Below, one piece after another: positions 1 through 8,571 of a stretch of DNA of 64,000 nucleotides (position 1 is its first letter; every line of letters begins with the position of its first letter). A model generated the notes under the pieces. The model searched no databases and was not told where the DNA came from. It saw nothing but the letters and a program-made list of their open reading frames with translations. The stretch covers positions 62,001 to 126,000 of the forward strand of contig NZ_BCXH01000017.1 in NCBI RefSeq assembly GCF_001895005.1, written 5' to 3'. This DNA is from Rhodococcus yunnanensis NBRC 103083. GTDB taxonomy: Bacteria; Actinomycetota; Actinomycetes; Mycobacteriales; Mycobacteriaceae. Made by a program: the position numbers and the translations under genes.

Positions 1-1734
1 CGCGACTGGAACATCAGCCGAAACCGCTACTGGGGCAGCCCGATCCCGGCGTGGGTCTCGGACGACCCCGAGTACCCACGGCTGGATGTGTACGGGAGTC
101 TCGACGAGCTAGAACGCGACTTCGGTGTGCGACCGACCGATCTGCATCGTCCGTACATCGACGATCTGACGCGTCCGAACCCGGACGACCCGACGGGCAA
201 GTCCACGATGCGCCGGGTCCCCGAGGTGCTCGACTGCTGGTTCGAGTCCGGGTCGATGCCGTACGCGCAGGTGCATTTTCCGTTCGAGAATCAGGAATGG
301 TTCGACACGCACAATCCGGGCGATTTCATCGTCGAGTACAACGGTCAGACACGCGGTTGGTTCTACACGCTGCACGTGTTGGCGACTGCGCTGTTCGATC
401 GGCCCGCGTTCAAGACCGTTGCAGCGCACGGCATCGTCCTCGGTGACGACGGTCTGAAGATGAGCAAGTCGAAGGGCAACTATCCGGACGTCAAGGAAGT
501 GTTCGACCGCGACGGCAGTGACGCGATGCGGTGGTTCCTGATGTCGTCGCCGATCCTGCGCGGTGGCAACCTCATCGTCACCGAGCAGGGCATCCGCGAG
601 GGTGTGCGTCAGGCGCTGCTGCCGATCTGGAATGCCTGGAGCTTTCTGCAGTTGTATGCGGGCAAGCCAGGGCAGTGGCGGACCGATTCGACGAACGTGC
701 TGGACCGGTACGTGCTCGCGAAGCTGTCGGCGACGCGCGACGCCATCACCGACGCTCTGGAGAACAACGACATCGCAGGCGCATGCGACGAGCTCAGGAC
801 ATTCTGCGATGCGTTGACCAATTGGTATGTACGACGGTCGCGTTCGAGATTCTGGAGCGAGGACGCCGACGCGATCGACACGTTGCACACGGTGCTCGAG
901 GTGCTCACGCGGATCGCGGCGCCGCTGCTCCCACTTGTCAGCGAAGTCGTCTGGCGCGGGTTGACCGGTGGACGCTCGGTACATCTGACGGATTGGCCTG
1001 CCGCCGAAGATCTGCCGTCCGACCCGGAGCTGGTCGGTGCGATGGACGAAGTGCGGACGGTGTGCTCGACCGTCCTCGGCCTGCGTAAGGCACAGAACCT
1101 CAGGGTTCGGCTGCCGCTGCCGGAGGTCACCGTCGCGGCCGAGGACGCCGAACGTCTTCGCCCGTACGCGGACATCATCGCCGACGAGGTCAACGTGAAG
1201 AAGGTCGACCTGACCGACGACGTCGCCGTACACGGCAAGTTCGAGCTCGTCGTCAATGCGCGTGCAGCAGGTCCGCGTATCGGCAAGGACGTCCAGAAGG
1301 TCATCAAGGCGGTCAAGGCGGGGGAGTGGACCGAGGACGAGGCAGGCACGGTCAGTGCTGCGGGCATCGAGTTGCTGCCCACGGAGTTCACTCGCAAACT
1401 CGTTGCCGCCGAGCCTGATTCGACTGCTGCGTTGCCGGGCAACACAGGCCTGGTCGTGCTCGATTCCCACGTCACCGCAGAATTGGAAGCAGAGGGATGG
1501 GCGAAGGATCGGATCCGCGAACTGCAGGATGCGCGCCGCTCGCTCGGCCTCGACGTGTCGGATCGCATCGACATCGTCGTCGACGTCCCAGAGGAACGAA
1601 AGCTCTGGTTGGACACTCACCGCGATCTGATCGCCGGGGAGGTTCTCGCATTGTCGCTCGTCGATGGTGATCCCGGTGCCGATGCGCTCGAACTCGGTGA
1701 GGGTGTTCGTGCACTGATAACCCGGGTCCGATGA
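1..1734 (+). CDS. ileS: Isoleucyl-tRNA synthetase, 3' part (gene starts upstream of window)
   Basis: This class I aminoacyl-tRNA synthetase charges tRNA-Ile with isoleucine in the cytoplasm. The frame is open from base 1, so only the last 577 residues are visible; the N-terminal HIGH region lies outside. The first residues read RDWNISRNRYWG, followed by DCWFESGSMPYAQ and the KMSKS loop at 457-471, which binds ATP and the tRNA acceptor end. The remainder is the helical anticodon-binding domain (WYVRRSRSRFW) and a C-terminal extension. These motifs match the eukaryote-like IleS type that mycobacteria also carry (family knowledge). Its stop overlaps the start of the deformylase gene in ATGA, so the two are probably translated together. 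Confidence 0.97.
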   Translation, partial: RDWNISRNRYWGSPIPAWVSDDPEYPRLDVYGSLDELERDFGVRPTDLHRPYIDDLTRPNPDDPTGKSTMRRVPEVLDCWFESGSMPYAQVHFPFENQEWFDTHNPGDFIVEYNGQTRGWFYTLHVLATALFDRPAFKTVAAHGIVLGDDGLKMSKSKGNYPDVKEVFDRDGSDAMRWFLMSSPILRGGNLIVTEQGIREGVRQALLPIWNAWSFLQLYAGKPGQWRTDSTNVLDRYVLAKLSATRDAITDALENNDIAGACDELRTFCDALTNWYVRRSRSRFWSEDADAIDTLHTVLEVLTRIAAPLLPLVSEVVWRGLTGGRSVHLTDWPAAEDLPSDPELVGAMDEVRTVCSTVLGLRKAQNLRVRLPLPEVTVAAEDAERLRPYADIIADEVNVKKVDLTDDVAVHGKFELVVNARAAGPRIGKDVQKVIKAVKAGEWTEDEAGTVSAAGIELLPTEFTRKLVAAEPDSTAALPGNTGLVVLDSHVTAELEAEGWAKDRIRELQDARRSLGLDVSDRIDIVVDVPEERKLWLDTHRDLIAGEVLALSLVDGDPGADALELGEGVRALITRVR

Positions 1735-2378
1735 CGGTCCGGCAGCCGTTGGAGGACGCCGTTCGCGAGTTGATCGAGTCTGCTCGCGACGGTGTCGTCC
1801 CGATCGTCACTGTCGGGGAACCAGTTCTGCGCAGGCCGGCGGAGCCTCTGGCCGATCGACTCGAACGTGCGACGCTGGGCAGGCTCGTGGAGGTCATGCG
1901 GGCGACCATGCACGATGCCCCCGGTGTCGGCCTTGCCGCGCCGCAGATCGGAATTCCGTTGCGTATCGCGGTGATCGAAGACATGTACGAGGTGAGCCGC
2001 GAGGCAGCTGCCGAACGCGAGAGAACTCCCGTTCCGTTCCGTGTGCTCGTCGACCCGGTGTACCGAGAGATCGGAACCGAGCGTCGCTCGTTCTACGAAG
2101 GGTGCTTGAGTGTGCCCGGGTACCAGGCCGTCGTGTCCAGGGCAGCGGACGTCGAACTCGAATGCACCGACCAGAACGGGAACGCGGTCGATGAGGTGTT
2201 CCACGGTTGGCCCGCCCGGATCGTCGCGCACGAAACGGATCATCTGAACGGCACCGTCTACATCGACAAGGCGATCACCCGGTCGATTGCTGCCAACGGT
2301 GTGTATGCCGAACTGTGGGCCGATCCGTCGCCGCGGCGAGCCGCCGACGCTCTGGGTTTCGAGCTCGCGACGGAGTGA
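1731..2378 (+). CDS. def: Peptide deformylase
   Basis: This metalloenzyme removes the N-formyl group from nascent proteins. The 215-residue sequence carries all three family motifs: GVGLAAPQIG at residues 65-74, EGCLSVPG at 123-130 with metal ligand Cys125, and HETDH at 167-171 with His ligands 167 and 171 and catalytic Glu168. The ATG overlaps the ileS stop (ATGA), which fixes the start. An N-terminal extension of about 20 residues before the first conserved block is common in actinobacterial forms. In M. tuberculosis, as I recall, def is not next to ileS, so the gene is either a relocated or a second deformylase; this cannot be settled from the window. Confidence 0.95.
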   Translation: MTVRQPLEDAVRELIESARDGVVPIVTVGEPVLRRPAEPLADRLERATLGRLVEVMRATMHDAPGVGLAAPQIGIPLRIAVIEDMYEVSREAAAERERTPVPFRVLVDPVYREIGTERRSFYEGCLSVPGYQAVVSRAADVELECTDQNGNAVDEVFHGWPARIVAHETDHLNGTVYIDKAITRSIAANGVYAELWADPSPRRAADALGFELATE

Positions 2379-2399
2379 CATGAGAGCCAGGTCGCGGCC

Positions 2400-3737
2400 G
2401 TGAGCGAAGTACGCAGTGGGCGTTGGGTGCTCCATCTCGACATGGATGCCTTCTTCGCATCGGTCGAGCAGCTGACCAGGCCCACGCTGCGTGGTCGCCC
2501 GGTGTTGGTGGGCGGTGCAGGAGGCCGAGGCGTCGTAGCGGGCTGTAGCTACGAGGCGCGAGTGTTCGGCGCTCGTTCGGCCATGCCGATGCATCAGGCA
2601 CGGCGGTTGGTGGGAGCAGGAGCGGTAGTCCTGCCACCCCGGGGTGTTCTGTACCAGGCGCTGAGTCGTCGCGTGTTCGATGGTCTTCGCGCGCGGATGC
2701 CGGTTCTCGAGCAGTTGTCCATGGACGAGGCGTTCGGTGAACCGGTCGAACTCGTCGGTGCGTCGGCACGCGAGGTCGCCGAGTACTGCGAAGCGTTGCG
2801 GACTCTGGTGCGGGAAGAAACGGGACTCGTCTGCTCGTTGGGTGCGGGTGCGGGCAAGCAGATCGCGAAGATCGCGTCCGGACTGGCCAAGCCGGACGGT
2901 GTGACCGTGGTATCGCCGCAGGAGCAGACCGCCCTGATGGCAGGTCTACCGGTACGAAAGCTGTGGGGGATCGGGCCGGTCGCCGACGACAAGCTTCGCC
3001 GGCTGGGGATCGACACGATCGGCAAATTCGTCGCGACGTCGGAATCGGAAGTGGCGTCGATACTCGGTGGGACCATCGGGCCTGCCCTTCATCGACTCGC
3101 GAGGGGAATCGACGACAGAGTGGTTGCCGAGCGAGCCGAGGCCAAGCAAGTCAGTGCCGAGACGACGTTCGCGCACGACCTGGTGACTCTCGCGCAGCTT
3201 CGGGCAGCCGTCGAGTCGAGTGCGGAGGCGGCGCATCGACGGCTGCTGAAAGACGGCCGCGGCGCGCGGACGGTGGTGTTGAAACTACGCAAATCGGACA
3301 TGAGTATCGTCACGAGATCGGTCACGCTGCCGTATGCCACCGTGGACAAGCAGACCATCGTCGCCACAGCGCAGCGCCAAGTTCTCGATCCCGTCGAACT
3401 CGGACCGATTCGGCTGGTCGGCGTAGGTCTCGCGGGCCTGTCGACGGTACAGCAGGGCTCTCTGTTCCCCGAGCTCGAGCACGAGAGCGTCGATGTCTCA
3501 GACGGGTCCGCTCCCACGCTCCAACCGGTGGCGTCGGCGCAGGACACAGGGCCGAAGTGGCATCCGGGCATGGACGTAAGGCATCCTGAGTACGGGCACG
3601 GATGGATACAGGGGGCAGGCCATTCCGTGGTGACGGTTCGTTTCGAGACGCGATCTTCAGGACCCGGTCGTGCTCGCACTTTCGCAGAGGGGGACGAGAT
3701 GCTCGTGGTAGCGGATGCACTGGAAAGCCTGGCGTGA
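2400..3737 (+). CDS. dinB: DNA polymerase IV (Y family, DinX type)
   Basis: This is a translesion DNA polymerase that inserts bases opposite damaged template. Catalytic carboxylates are visible in HLDMDAFFASVE (Asp14) and SMDE (Asp109, Glu110). A helix-hairpin-helix thumb (KLWGIGPVADDKL) and a little-finger domain follow, then a C-terminal module of about 75 residues (WHPGMDVRHPEYGHGWIQG ... VRFET) that goes beyond the minimal Y-family core and resembles the tail of mycobacterial DinX. The start is GTG at 2400, 21 bases after the deformylase stop; no other start keeps the whole LHLDMDAFF strand. Position after ileS matches the mycobacterial ileS-dinX order. No SOS (LexA) box was recognised upstream. 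Confidence 0.93.
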   Translation: MSEVRSGRWVLHLDMDAFFASVEQLTRPTLRGRPVLVGGAGGRGVVAGCSYEARVFGARSAMPMHQARRLVGAGAVVLPPRGVLYQALSRRVFDGLRARMPVLEQLSMDEAFGEPVELVGASAREVAEYCEALRTLVREETGLVCSLGAGAGKQIAKIASGLAKPDGVTVVSPQEQTALMAGLPVRKLWGIGPVADDKLRRLGIDTIGKFVATSESEVASILGGTIGPALHRLARGIDDRVVAERAEAKQVSAETTFAHDLVTLAQLRAAVESSAEAAHRRLLKDGRGARTVVLKLRKSDMSIVTRSVTLPYATVDKQTIVATAQRQVLDPVELGPIRLVGVGLAGLSTVQQGSLFPELEHESVDVSDGSAPTLQPVASAQDTGPKWHPGMDVRHPEYGHGWIQGAGHSVVTVRFETRSSGPGRARTFAEGDEMLVVADALESLA

Positions 3738-3878
3738 CGGCTTTGGTGAGATCTACCTACTCGTGAGTATCGACCAACCTGGCCGGGTGCGATCTTGGAT
3801 GGCATAGTGGACCGCCGAGCGAACGAACACAAGATGACCCCAGAGTGACCACGCAGTAGAACTGAAGGGACAAAGCAC

Positions 3879-4385
3879 TTGAAGCTTCGTAACACGAGAA
3901 GGGCCATCGTTGCAGGCGTCGCCATCGCAGCGGCGCTGACGATGACGGCATGTAGCTCCGACGACGACGGCGGCGACGCCAAGACGACGACGACGGCTTC
4001 GACGTCCGCGTCCGCCGCTCCCACTGCGAGCGACTACCCGCCGGTCCCGACCGCGGAAGAACTGAACGCCGAACTGGCGCGCGGACTCGATCCGGCTGTG
4101 CCGGTCGAGGAGAAGGCCGAGCTCATCCAGGGCGCAGAGGCCGATCCGGAGCTCATCAACCAGGTTGCGGCTGCAGCTGTCCAGAACGGCGCGCAGATCC
4201 AGATCACCAGCGTCGACGATCTCGGCGACGGAACGCTCAATGCAGGCGCGACGCTGACCATCGGTGGACAGGCCAACCCGGGTAACTTCACGTTCGTTGC
4301 CGAGGACGGCAAATGGAAGCTGTCCAAGCAGAATGCGTGCAACTTCGTCCAGCTCGCTCAGCTGACGTCGCCTGCCTGCGCCTGA
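3879..4385 (+). CDS. Secreted lipoprotein, MTB12-like
   Basis: The 168-residue protein has a basic N-terminus, a hydrophobic stretch and a lipobox ending TMTAC, so Cys25 or close to it should be lipidated after export. A Thr/Ser/Ala-rich linker follows. The rest (PVPTAEELNAELARGLDP ... GNFTFVAEDGKWKLS) resembles the low-molecular-weight antigen MTB12 family of mycobacteria, whose function is unknown. The start is TTG at 3879, chosen because AAGGGA lies 8 bases upstream and the signal peptide begins there. It is transcribed towards two other lipoprotein genes, with a hairpin between, and lies 1.8 kb from lspA. Confidence 0.8.
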   Translation: MKLRNTRRAIVAGVAIAAALTMTACSSDDDGGDAKTTTTASTSASAAPTASDYPPVPTAEELNAELARGLDPAVPVEEKAELIQGAEADPELINQVAAAAVQNGAQIQITSVDDLGDGTLNAGATLTIGGQANPGNFTFVAEDGKWKLSKQNACNFVQLAQLTSPACA

Positions 4386-4407
4386 CGCGTACGGCCACGG
4401 CTTCTGT

Positions 4408-4449
4408 CGATGCCGGTGTCCGATCCTGCGGGATCGGACACCGGCATCG
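4408..4449. terminator. Hairpin between convergent lipoprotein genes
   Basis: A perfect 19-bp stem (4408-4426 with 4431-4449) closes a four-base loop. It lies 23 bases after the stop of the plus-strand lipoprotein and 17 bases before the stop of the minus-strand one. There is no T-run on either side, so it would act as a GC-type, probably bidirectional, terminator. The stem is exact by inspection; the function is inferred. Confidence 0.75.
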
Positions 4450-4465
4450 GTCGTTCTCGCGGGGC

Positions 4466-5215
4466 TCAGGTTCCCTTGTTCGCCCCGCGAATGTTGCCCA
4501 CCGCGGTGTTCGCCAGTGCGGTGAGCGTGTCTTCGTCGACGCCGTCCTGATCGGTCGCGACGACCTGCACGACCGTCGAGTCGACGACGGCGACCACCAC
4601 GTCGGACACGAGGGTGAAGCCGCCGCTCTCGATGCGTAGCCGCACCGAGGTCGATGCGTCACCGACGGTTCCTGCTGGATTGTTGCTTTCGAGGGTGTAG
4701 TCGACCGCGACGCCGTCGGCATCCGTGCCCGAGTAGGTCCCGCATGCCGCGAAAGTGGCTTGCACGGCGGCGAACGCGTCGCTCGCGCCGCGACCGGTAT
4801 AGCTCGCTGCGTCCTCGTCGATGGAGGAGAAATCCGGACCCGAGTAGCGGACGTCGGCAGAGGCGACAGCGCCGGCCGACTGTTGAGCGATCGGCGCCGC
4901 CACGTCGGCGCAGCGCTGAGGATCGGTGCCCGATCGGTCCTGGTTGTCGTAGTCGGGCGCTGGATCGAGTCCGAGATCGCGCACCGGATCCGGAATCACG
5001 GCGTAGCCGTCCGGCAGCTGCTCCAGCGAGATCATCGCCGAGTGCAACACGGCGGAGTCGGTGATCGGGGCGCCCAGAAGTGGGTCGGGAGCAGTGACCG
5101 TCGACAGCGGTGCAGTCGCGTCGGCCGTCGACTCGACCGGTGTGTTCGCGCCGCATGCCAGGCAGAGCGCCGACGTCGCAGTCAGCACGATGGCCGGTCC
5201 TGCCCGCCGTGTCAT
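4466..5215 (-). CDS. Putative lipoprotein, unknown function
   Basis: This is a 249-residue exported protein of unknown role. A short signal peptide ends in LCLACG, an imperfect lipobox, followed by a Thr/Ala/Pro-rich linker. The body has two spaced cysteines (QRCADV and AACGTYSG) and a mixed alpha/beta composition reminiscent of the extracellular sensor domains of mycobacterial PknH-like proteins; that resemblance is weak. ATG at 5215 was preferred over the ATG at 5227 because it overlaps the stop of the preceding lipoprotein gene in ATGA, implying translational coupling. The two proteins are therefore probably made together and may act as a pair at the outer face of the membrane. Confidence 0.65.
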   Translation of the reverse strand: MTRRAGPAIVLTATSALCLACGANTPVESTADATAPLSTVTAPDPLLGAPITDSAVLHSAMISLEQLPDGYAVIPDPVRDLGLDPAPDYDNQDRSGTDPQRCADVAAPIAQQSAGAVASADVRYSGPDFSSIDEDAASYTGRGASDAFAAVQATFAACGTYSGTDADGVAVDYTLESNNPAGTVGDASTSVRLRIESGGFTLVSDVVVAVVDSTVVQVVATDQDGVDEDTLTALANTAVGNIRGANKGT

Positions 5216-6135
5216 GCGGTGATCCATCCGAGCGAATCGCTGATGTCCTGACGAAGCAGGGTGGTTCCCTCCGGATCGCTGTATTGCTGCGTGCCACCGA
5301 CGGTGACCTCGCCTGCCACCGGGAGCGGCTTGGTCAGATCGAGCTCGACGGTGCCGGATCCGGTCATCGTGTACGAGTCGATGGCCAAGCTGCCTGCATC
5401 GTCCGGAAGCTCGAGAGTGGTCGATTCCGGTGTCTGATCGATGCGGAGATCGACCGTGAGCCGATTGCCCTCGCGTGCCCGCAACGTGGCCGTGGTGACC
5501 TGATTCAGTGTCACTCCGCTGATGACCTGCTGCGATGCGGTCCAGACCGCGCCGACCCCGACGTCACCGTCCGGGAAGGAAATCGACCGGTACACAGCCT
5601 GATTCAAAGCCTGCTCGATCGCGGCACGCGCCGAGTCCTGGGCTGCATCCGCAGGGGCGATCGTCAATGCGGTGACAGCACCTGCGTCGGTGAGCGTCAG
5701 GCCTGCCGAAGATCCCTCGGCCGGTGTCAACGCATCGGTGAGTCGCTGGTCCGCCGAGGTCGCCGCCCCGATGGCAAGGGAAACCTCGTTGCCGTCGGGT
5801 GTGGCGGTGAGGGGCAGCGTCAGCGCCGGTGTGGAAAAATCCTGGACAGCTTGGTCGTCGATCTGCTGCGTCACCGTCGTGCGAGTGGTCAGCGATACCG
5901 ACTGCTCACCGGAGTAGGCCGGAACGAGCGACGAGCGTGGTTCCGCACCCGGATCGACCAGCGTCACGGTGACGGGTGTGACGGGGAGGGACACCCCGGA
6001 GGTGGTCGCTGACGTCGAGGTGTCGGCCGAGGTGTCACCACCGGAAGAACCGCAGGCCGTCAGAACTGCTGCTGCGGCGACCAGCGCGGCGAGCCCACGA
6101 AGTCGCCGTGTCGAGGTTTCGGATGTCGAGATCAC
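5212..6135 (-). CDS. Putative lipoprotein, unknown function
   Basis: The 307-residue protein starts with a basic segment, a hydrophobic stretch of alanines and valines, and the clean lipobox LTAC followed by GSSGGD, then a Thr/Ser linker. The body is rich in short beta-strand patterns (TLDLTKPLP and similar), with no family I can name. GTG at 6135 was chosen because it directly precedes the signal peptide; longer readings run into lspA on the other strand and have no signal peptide. It is the first gene of a two-gene lipoprotein operon divergent from lspA, with only about 90 bases between the start codons. Confidence 0.7.
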   Translation of the reverse strand: MISTSETSTRRLRGLAALVAAAAVLTACGSSGGDTSADTSTSATTSGVSLPVTPVTVTLVDPGAEPRSSLVPAYSGEQSVSLTTRTTVTQQIDDQAVQDFSTPALTLPLTATPDGNEVSLAIGAATSADQRLTDALTPAEGSSAGLTLTDAGAVTALTIAPADAAQDSARAAIEQALNQAVYRSISFPDGDVGVGAVWTASQQVISGVTLNQVTTATLRAREGNRLTVDLRIDQTPESTTLELPDDAGSLAIDSYTMTGSGTVELDLTKPLPVAGEVTVGGTQQYSDPEGTTLLRQDISDSLGWITA

Positions 6136-6224
6136 CGCACCCAGGCTACGGATGCACCCTGGGAAGGTGTGCGCACGACGGTCCGGATGCGAGATGTGGT
6201 CACCCGATGCGACACAATGGGGAG

Positions 6225-6857
6225 GTGAGTGACGACCGACCGACAGATTCGAACGACCCGGAGAAGCCCGCGGACACGTCCGCAGCGAACGACGAGAGCA
6301 GTACGGAGTCCCCGCTCGACGCGGGTGAGCGTCGACCGTTGCGCACTCGGATGCTGATTCTGATCGCTGCCGTCGTGCTTGCACTCGACCTCGCGACGAA
6401 GATCGCCGTCGTCGCATGGATAAAGCCGGGTGACCCCGTCGAGCTGATCGGCGACGTAGTGACGCTGCGTCTCGTGCGCAATCCCGGCGCCGCGTTCTCG
6501 ATGGCGACGGGTATGACGTGGCTGCTGACCGTCGTGGCCGTCTGTGTGGTCATCGGCGTGATCCGGATCGGTCGGACTCTGCGATCCCCGTGGTGGGCGC
6601 TCGGGCTCGGGCTTGTTCTCGGCGGTGCGTTGGGCAACTTGATCGACCGCTTCTTTCGTGCGCCTGGACCGCTTCAGGGGCATGTCGTGGACTTCGTCTC
6701 GGTCGGGTGGTGGCCGGTGTTCAACGTCGCCGATTCGTCGATCGTGTGCGGAGCGATTCTGCTCGTTGCCTTGAGCCTGTTCGGATTCGAACCGAACGGA
6801 AGACGCACACACTCGAAACGCGACGATGCGAAGTCGGCATCGGCGGCGGACAAGTGA
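6225..6857 (+). CDS. lspA: Lipoprotein signal peptidase (signal peptidase II)
   Basis: This inner-membrane aspartic protease cleaves signal peptides from diacylglyceryl-modified prolipoproteins. The 210-residue protein has a charged N-terminal tail of about 42 residues and then four membrane segments. Signature NPGAAFS begins at residue 86. The catalytic Asp pair is Asp141 in GNLIDRFF and Asp170 in FNVADSS. GTG at 6225 is favoured because the tail starting there (MSDDRP) resembles the mycobacterial protein; the closely placed GGGGAG would be a poor ribosome site, and CACAAT seven bases upstream of the start could serve a leaderless transcript. The next gene overlaps its stop in GTGA. Three putative lipoprotein genes lie within 2.4 kb. 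Confidence 0.93.
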   Translation: MSDDRPTDSNDPEKPADTSAANDESSTESPLDAGERRPLRTRMLILIAAVVLALDLATKIAVVAWIKPGDPVELIGDVVTLRLVRNPGAAFSMATGMTWLLTVVAVCVVIGVIRIGRTLRSPWWALGLGLVLGGALGNLIDRFFRAPGPLQGHVVDFVSVGWWPVFNVADSSIVCGAILLVALSLFGFEPNGRRTHSKRDDAKSASAADK

Positions 6858-7780
6858 GGGAATCACGATCGATGCCGGTGCCGGACGGTCTCGACGGAAT
6901 GCGCGTCGACGCGGGCGTGTCGAGGCTCCTCGGGCTGTCGCGCACCGTCGTCGCAACCTTGGCCGAGGAAGGTTCCGTCGAAGTCGACGGTGCCGCGGTG
7001 GGCAAGTCCGATCGTCTGGCTGCGGGAACGTGGCTCGAGGTGGAGCTTCCCGAGCCCGCGCGTGAGCTCACGATCGTCGCCGAACCCGTCGAGGGAATGG
7101 AAATCCTCTACGCCGACGACGACATCGTCGCGGTGGACAAGCCCGTCGGAGTCGCGGCGCACGCGAGTGTCGGCTGGACCGGCCCCACGGTCATCGGTGG
7201 CCTCGCGGCCGCAGGATTCCGTATCTCGACGTCCGGATCGCACGAACGGCAGGGGATCGTCCATCGTCTGGACGTGGGCACGTCGGGCGTGATGGTGGTC
7301 GCGACGTCGGAACGGGCGTACACCCTGCTCAAGCGCGCGTTCAAGCAGAGGACCATCGAGAAGCGCTATCACGCACTCGTCCAGGGTCATCCGGATCCGA
7401 GCAGCGGGACCATCGATGCTCCGATCGGGCGGCACGGAAGCAACGACTGGAAGTTCGCCGTGCGAGCGGACGGCAAGGCGAGCGTGACGCACTACGACAC
7501 GATCGAGGCGTTCCAGGCAGCGAGCCTGTTGGACGTGCATCTCGAAACAGGTCGGACCCACCAGATTCGAGTGCATTTCTCCGCGCTTCGGCACCCGTGC
7601 TGCGGCGACCTGACCTACGGTGCCGATCCCACACTCGCGGACCGCCTCGGACTCGAACGGCAGTGGTTGCACGCCAAGTCGTTGGGATTCGCGCATCCAT
7701 CCGACGGCCGCTGGGTTCAGATCGAGAGCAAGTATCCCGCGGATCTGGAACATGCGCTCGAGGTGCTGCGACACGCATGA
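6854..7780 (+). CDS. RluD/RluA-family pseudouridine synthase
   Basis: This enzyme isomerises specific uridines to pseudouridine in RNA, probably 23S rRNA. The 308-residue protein has an N-terminal S4-like RNA-binding segment (VSRLLGLSRTVVATLAEEG), then the catalytic domain with HRLDVGTSG, whose Asp is the catalytic residue, and RTHQIRVHF near the C-terminus. GTG at 6854 forms a GTGA overlap with the lspA stop and was chosen over ATG at 6872; both keep the domain intact. Adjacency to lspA is conserved in many bacteria. The exact rRNA target cannot be read from the sequence. Confidence 0.92.
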   Translation: MRESRSMPVPDGLDGMRVDAGVSRLLGLSRTVVATLAEEGSVEVDGAAVGKSDRLAAGTWLEVELPEPARELTIVAEPVEGMEILYADDDIVAVDKPVGVAAHASVGWTGPTVIGGLAAAGFRISTSGSHERQGIVHRLDVGTSGVMVVATSERAYTLLKRAFKQRTIEKRYHALVQGHPDPSSGTIDAPIGRHGSNDWKFAVRADGKASVTHYDTIEAFQAASLLDVHLETGRTHQIRVHFSALRHPCCGDLTYGADPTLADRLGLERQWLHAKSLGFAHPSDGRWVQIESKYPADLEHALEVLRHA

Positions 7781-8439
7781 ACCGGTTGCGGGGTCTCGCC
7801 GAGGCGATGGTGCTCGTCGTCGTTGCAGTGTCGCTGTGCGCGGTCGTGGGTCTCGTCAACCCACTGCCGAAACCCGGCGTCAACACCGACAGCCTCGGTC
7901 CGGATTCCGGTGAGACCGTCCAGGACTACCTCTCCCGTGCTGAGGGCAGTATCGCGGGATCCGTGGACGCCGACGACCACTGGGCGCTCGTGTCGTTCGA
8001 TGCTTATGTCGCGCCGGATCGAGCGCTCTCGATGGTCGCCGGAGCACGCGTCGCGCAGGTGGTGCTCAGGGTGCCGATCGAGCGAGTTCAAACGCGCGTG
8101 ATCACCGTGGGAGTGCCCGGTACCGAGGCCTCGGTCGTCGGGGCAGCCGATGTCGCAGCGACAGAGCTGAATTCCTCGACCGGGCTGTGGGATCGTCAGT
8201 CCCGGATCGATTCGGCATCGGTGGCGCAACTGGCGGCCGGGTGCGAGTGTGTGGTCGGTCTCGTCGTTCGAGCGACGCCGACCGCGTCGGTGAAGATCGA
8301 ACAGACCCCTGGAATCCGCGCGGTCGAGGCACTGCCTGCGGATGCGCGGGCCGGGCACTTCGCGGTCCGCGCTCTGCTGCCGGACTACACCGACATCGTG
8401 GGTCCGCTGCCCGACGACGGCGACATTCCGACGCCGTGA
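7777..8439 (+). CDS. Membrane-anchored protein of unknown function
   Basis: The 220-residue product is not recognised. It has one N-terminal membrane helix (about residues 8-27, AEAMVLVVVAVSLCAVVGLV), after which PKPG leads into a soluble domain expected outside the membrane. The domain has a CECVVG motif near its middle and ends in an acidic, Pro-rich tail. Start and stop are tied to its neighbour: its ATG overlaps the pseudouridine synthase stop (ATGA), so it is the fourth gene of an lspA-led unit. The 132 bases after it contain the likely dnaE1 promoter. Confidence 0.75.
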   Translation: MNRLRGLAEAMVLVVVAVSLCAVVGLVNPLPKPGVNTDSLGPDSGETVQDYLSRAEGSIAGSVDADDHWALVSFDAYVAPDRALSMVAGARVAQVVLRVPIERVQTRVITVGVPGTEASVVGAADVAATELNSSTGLWDRQSRIDSASVAQLAAGCECVVGLVVRATPTASVKIEQTPGIRAVEALPADARAGHFAVRALLPDYTDIVGPLPDDGDIPTP

Positions 8440-8493
8440 GACACGCGGGGGAGCAGACGCGCCGACGGCTGGGGATCTGTCGCCGCCAAGTAA

Positions 8494-8499
8494 TAGAGT
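8494..8499 (+). promoter_or_regulatory. Candidate -10 element for dnaE1
   Basis: TAGAGT lies 73 bases before the dnaE1 start in the only non-coding gap on this side. It fits the actinobacterial TANNNT pattern, but no convincing -35 is seen, so the call is tentative. Confidence 0.3.
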
Positions 8500-8571
8500 G
8501 GGTGCACTTCCACCGGCAATCTCGACAGGCTTACCCGTTGCTCTACCGCTCGACCTCAGGAGACATGTTTC

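Noticed and set aside
3738..3878. Promoter for the MTB12-like gene
   Set aside because: Several TANNNT-like strings occur, but none has a convincing -35 partner.
6136..6417. N-terminal extension of the minus-strand lipoprotein
   Set aside because: The extension is Arg-rich, overlaps lspA and would place the signal peptide internally.
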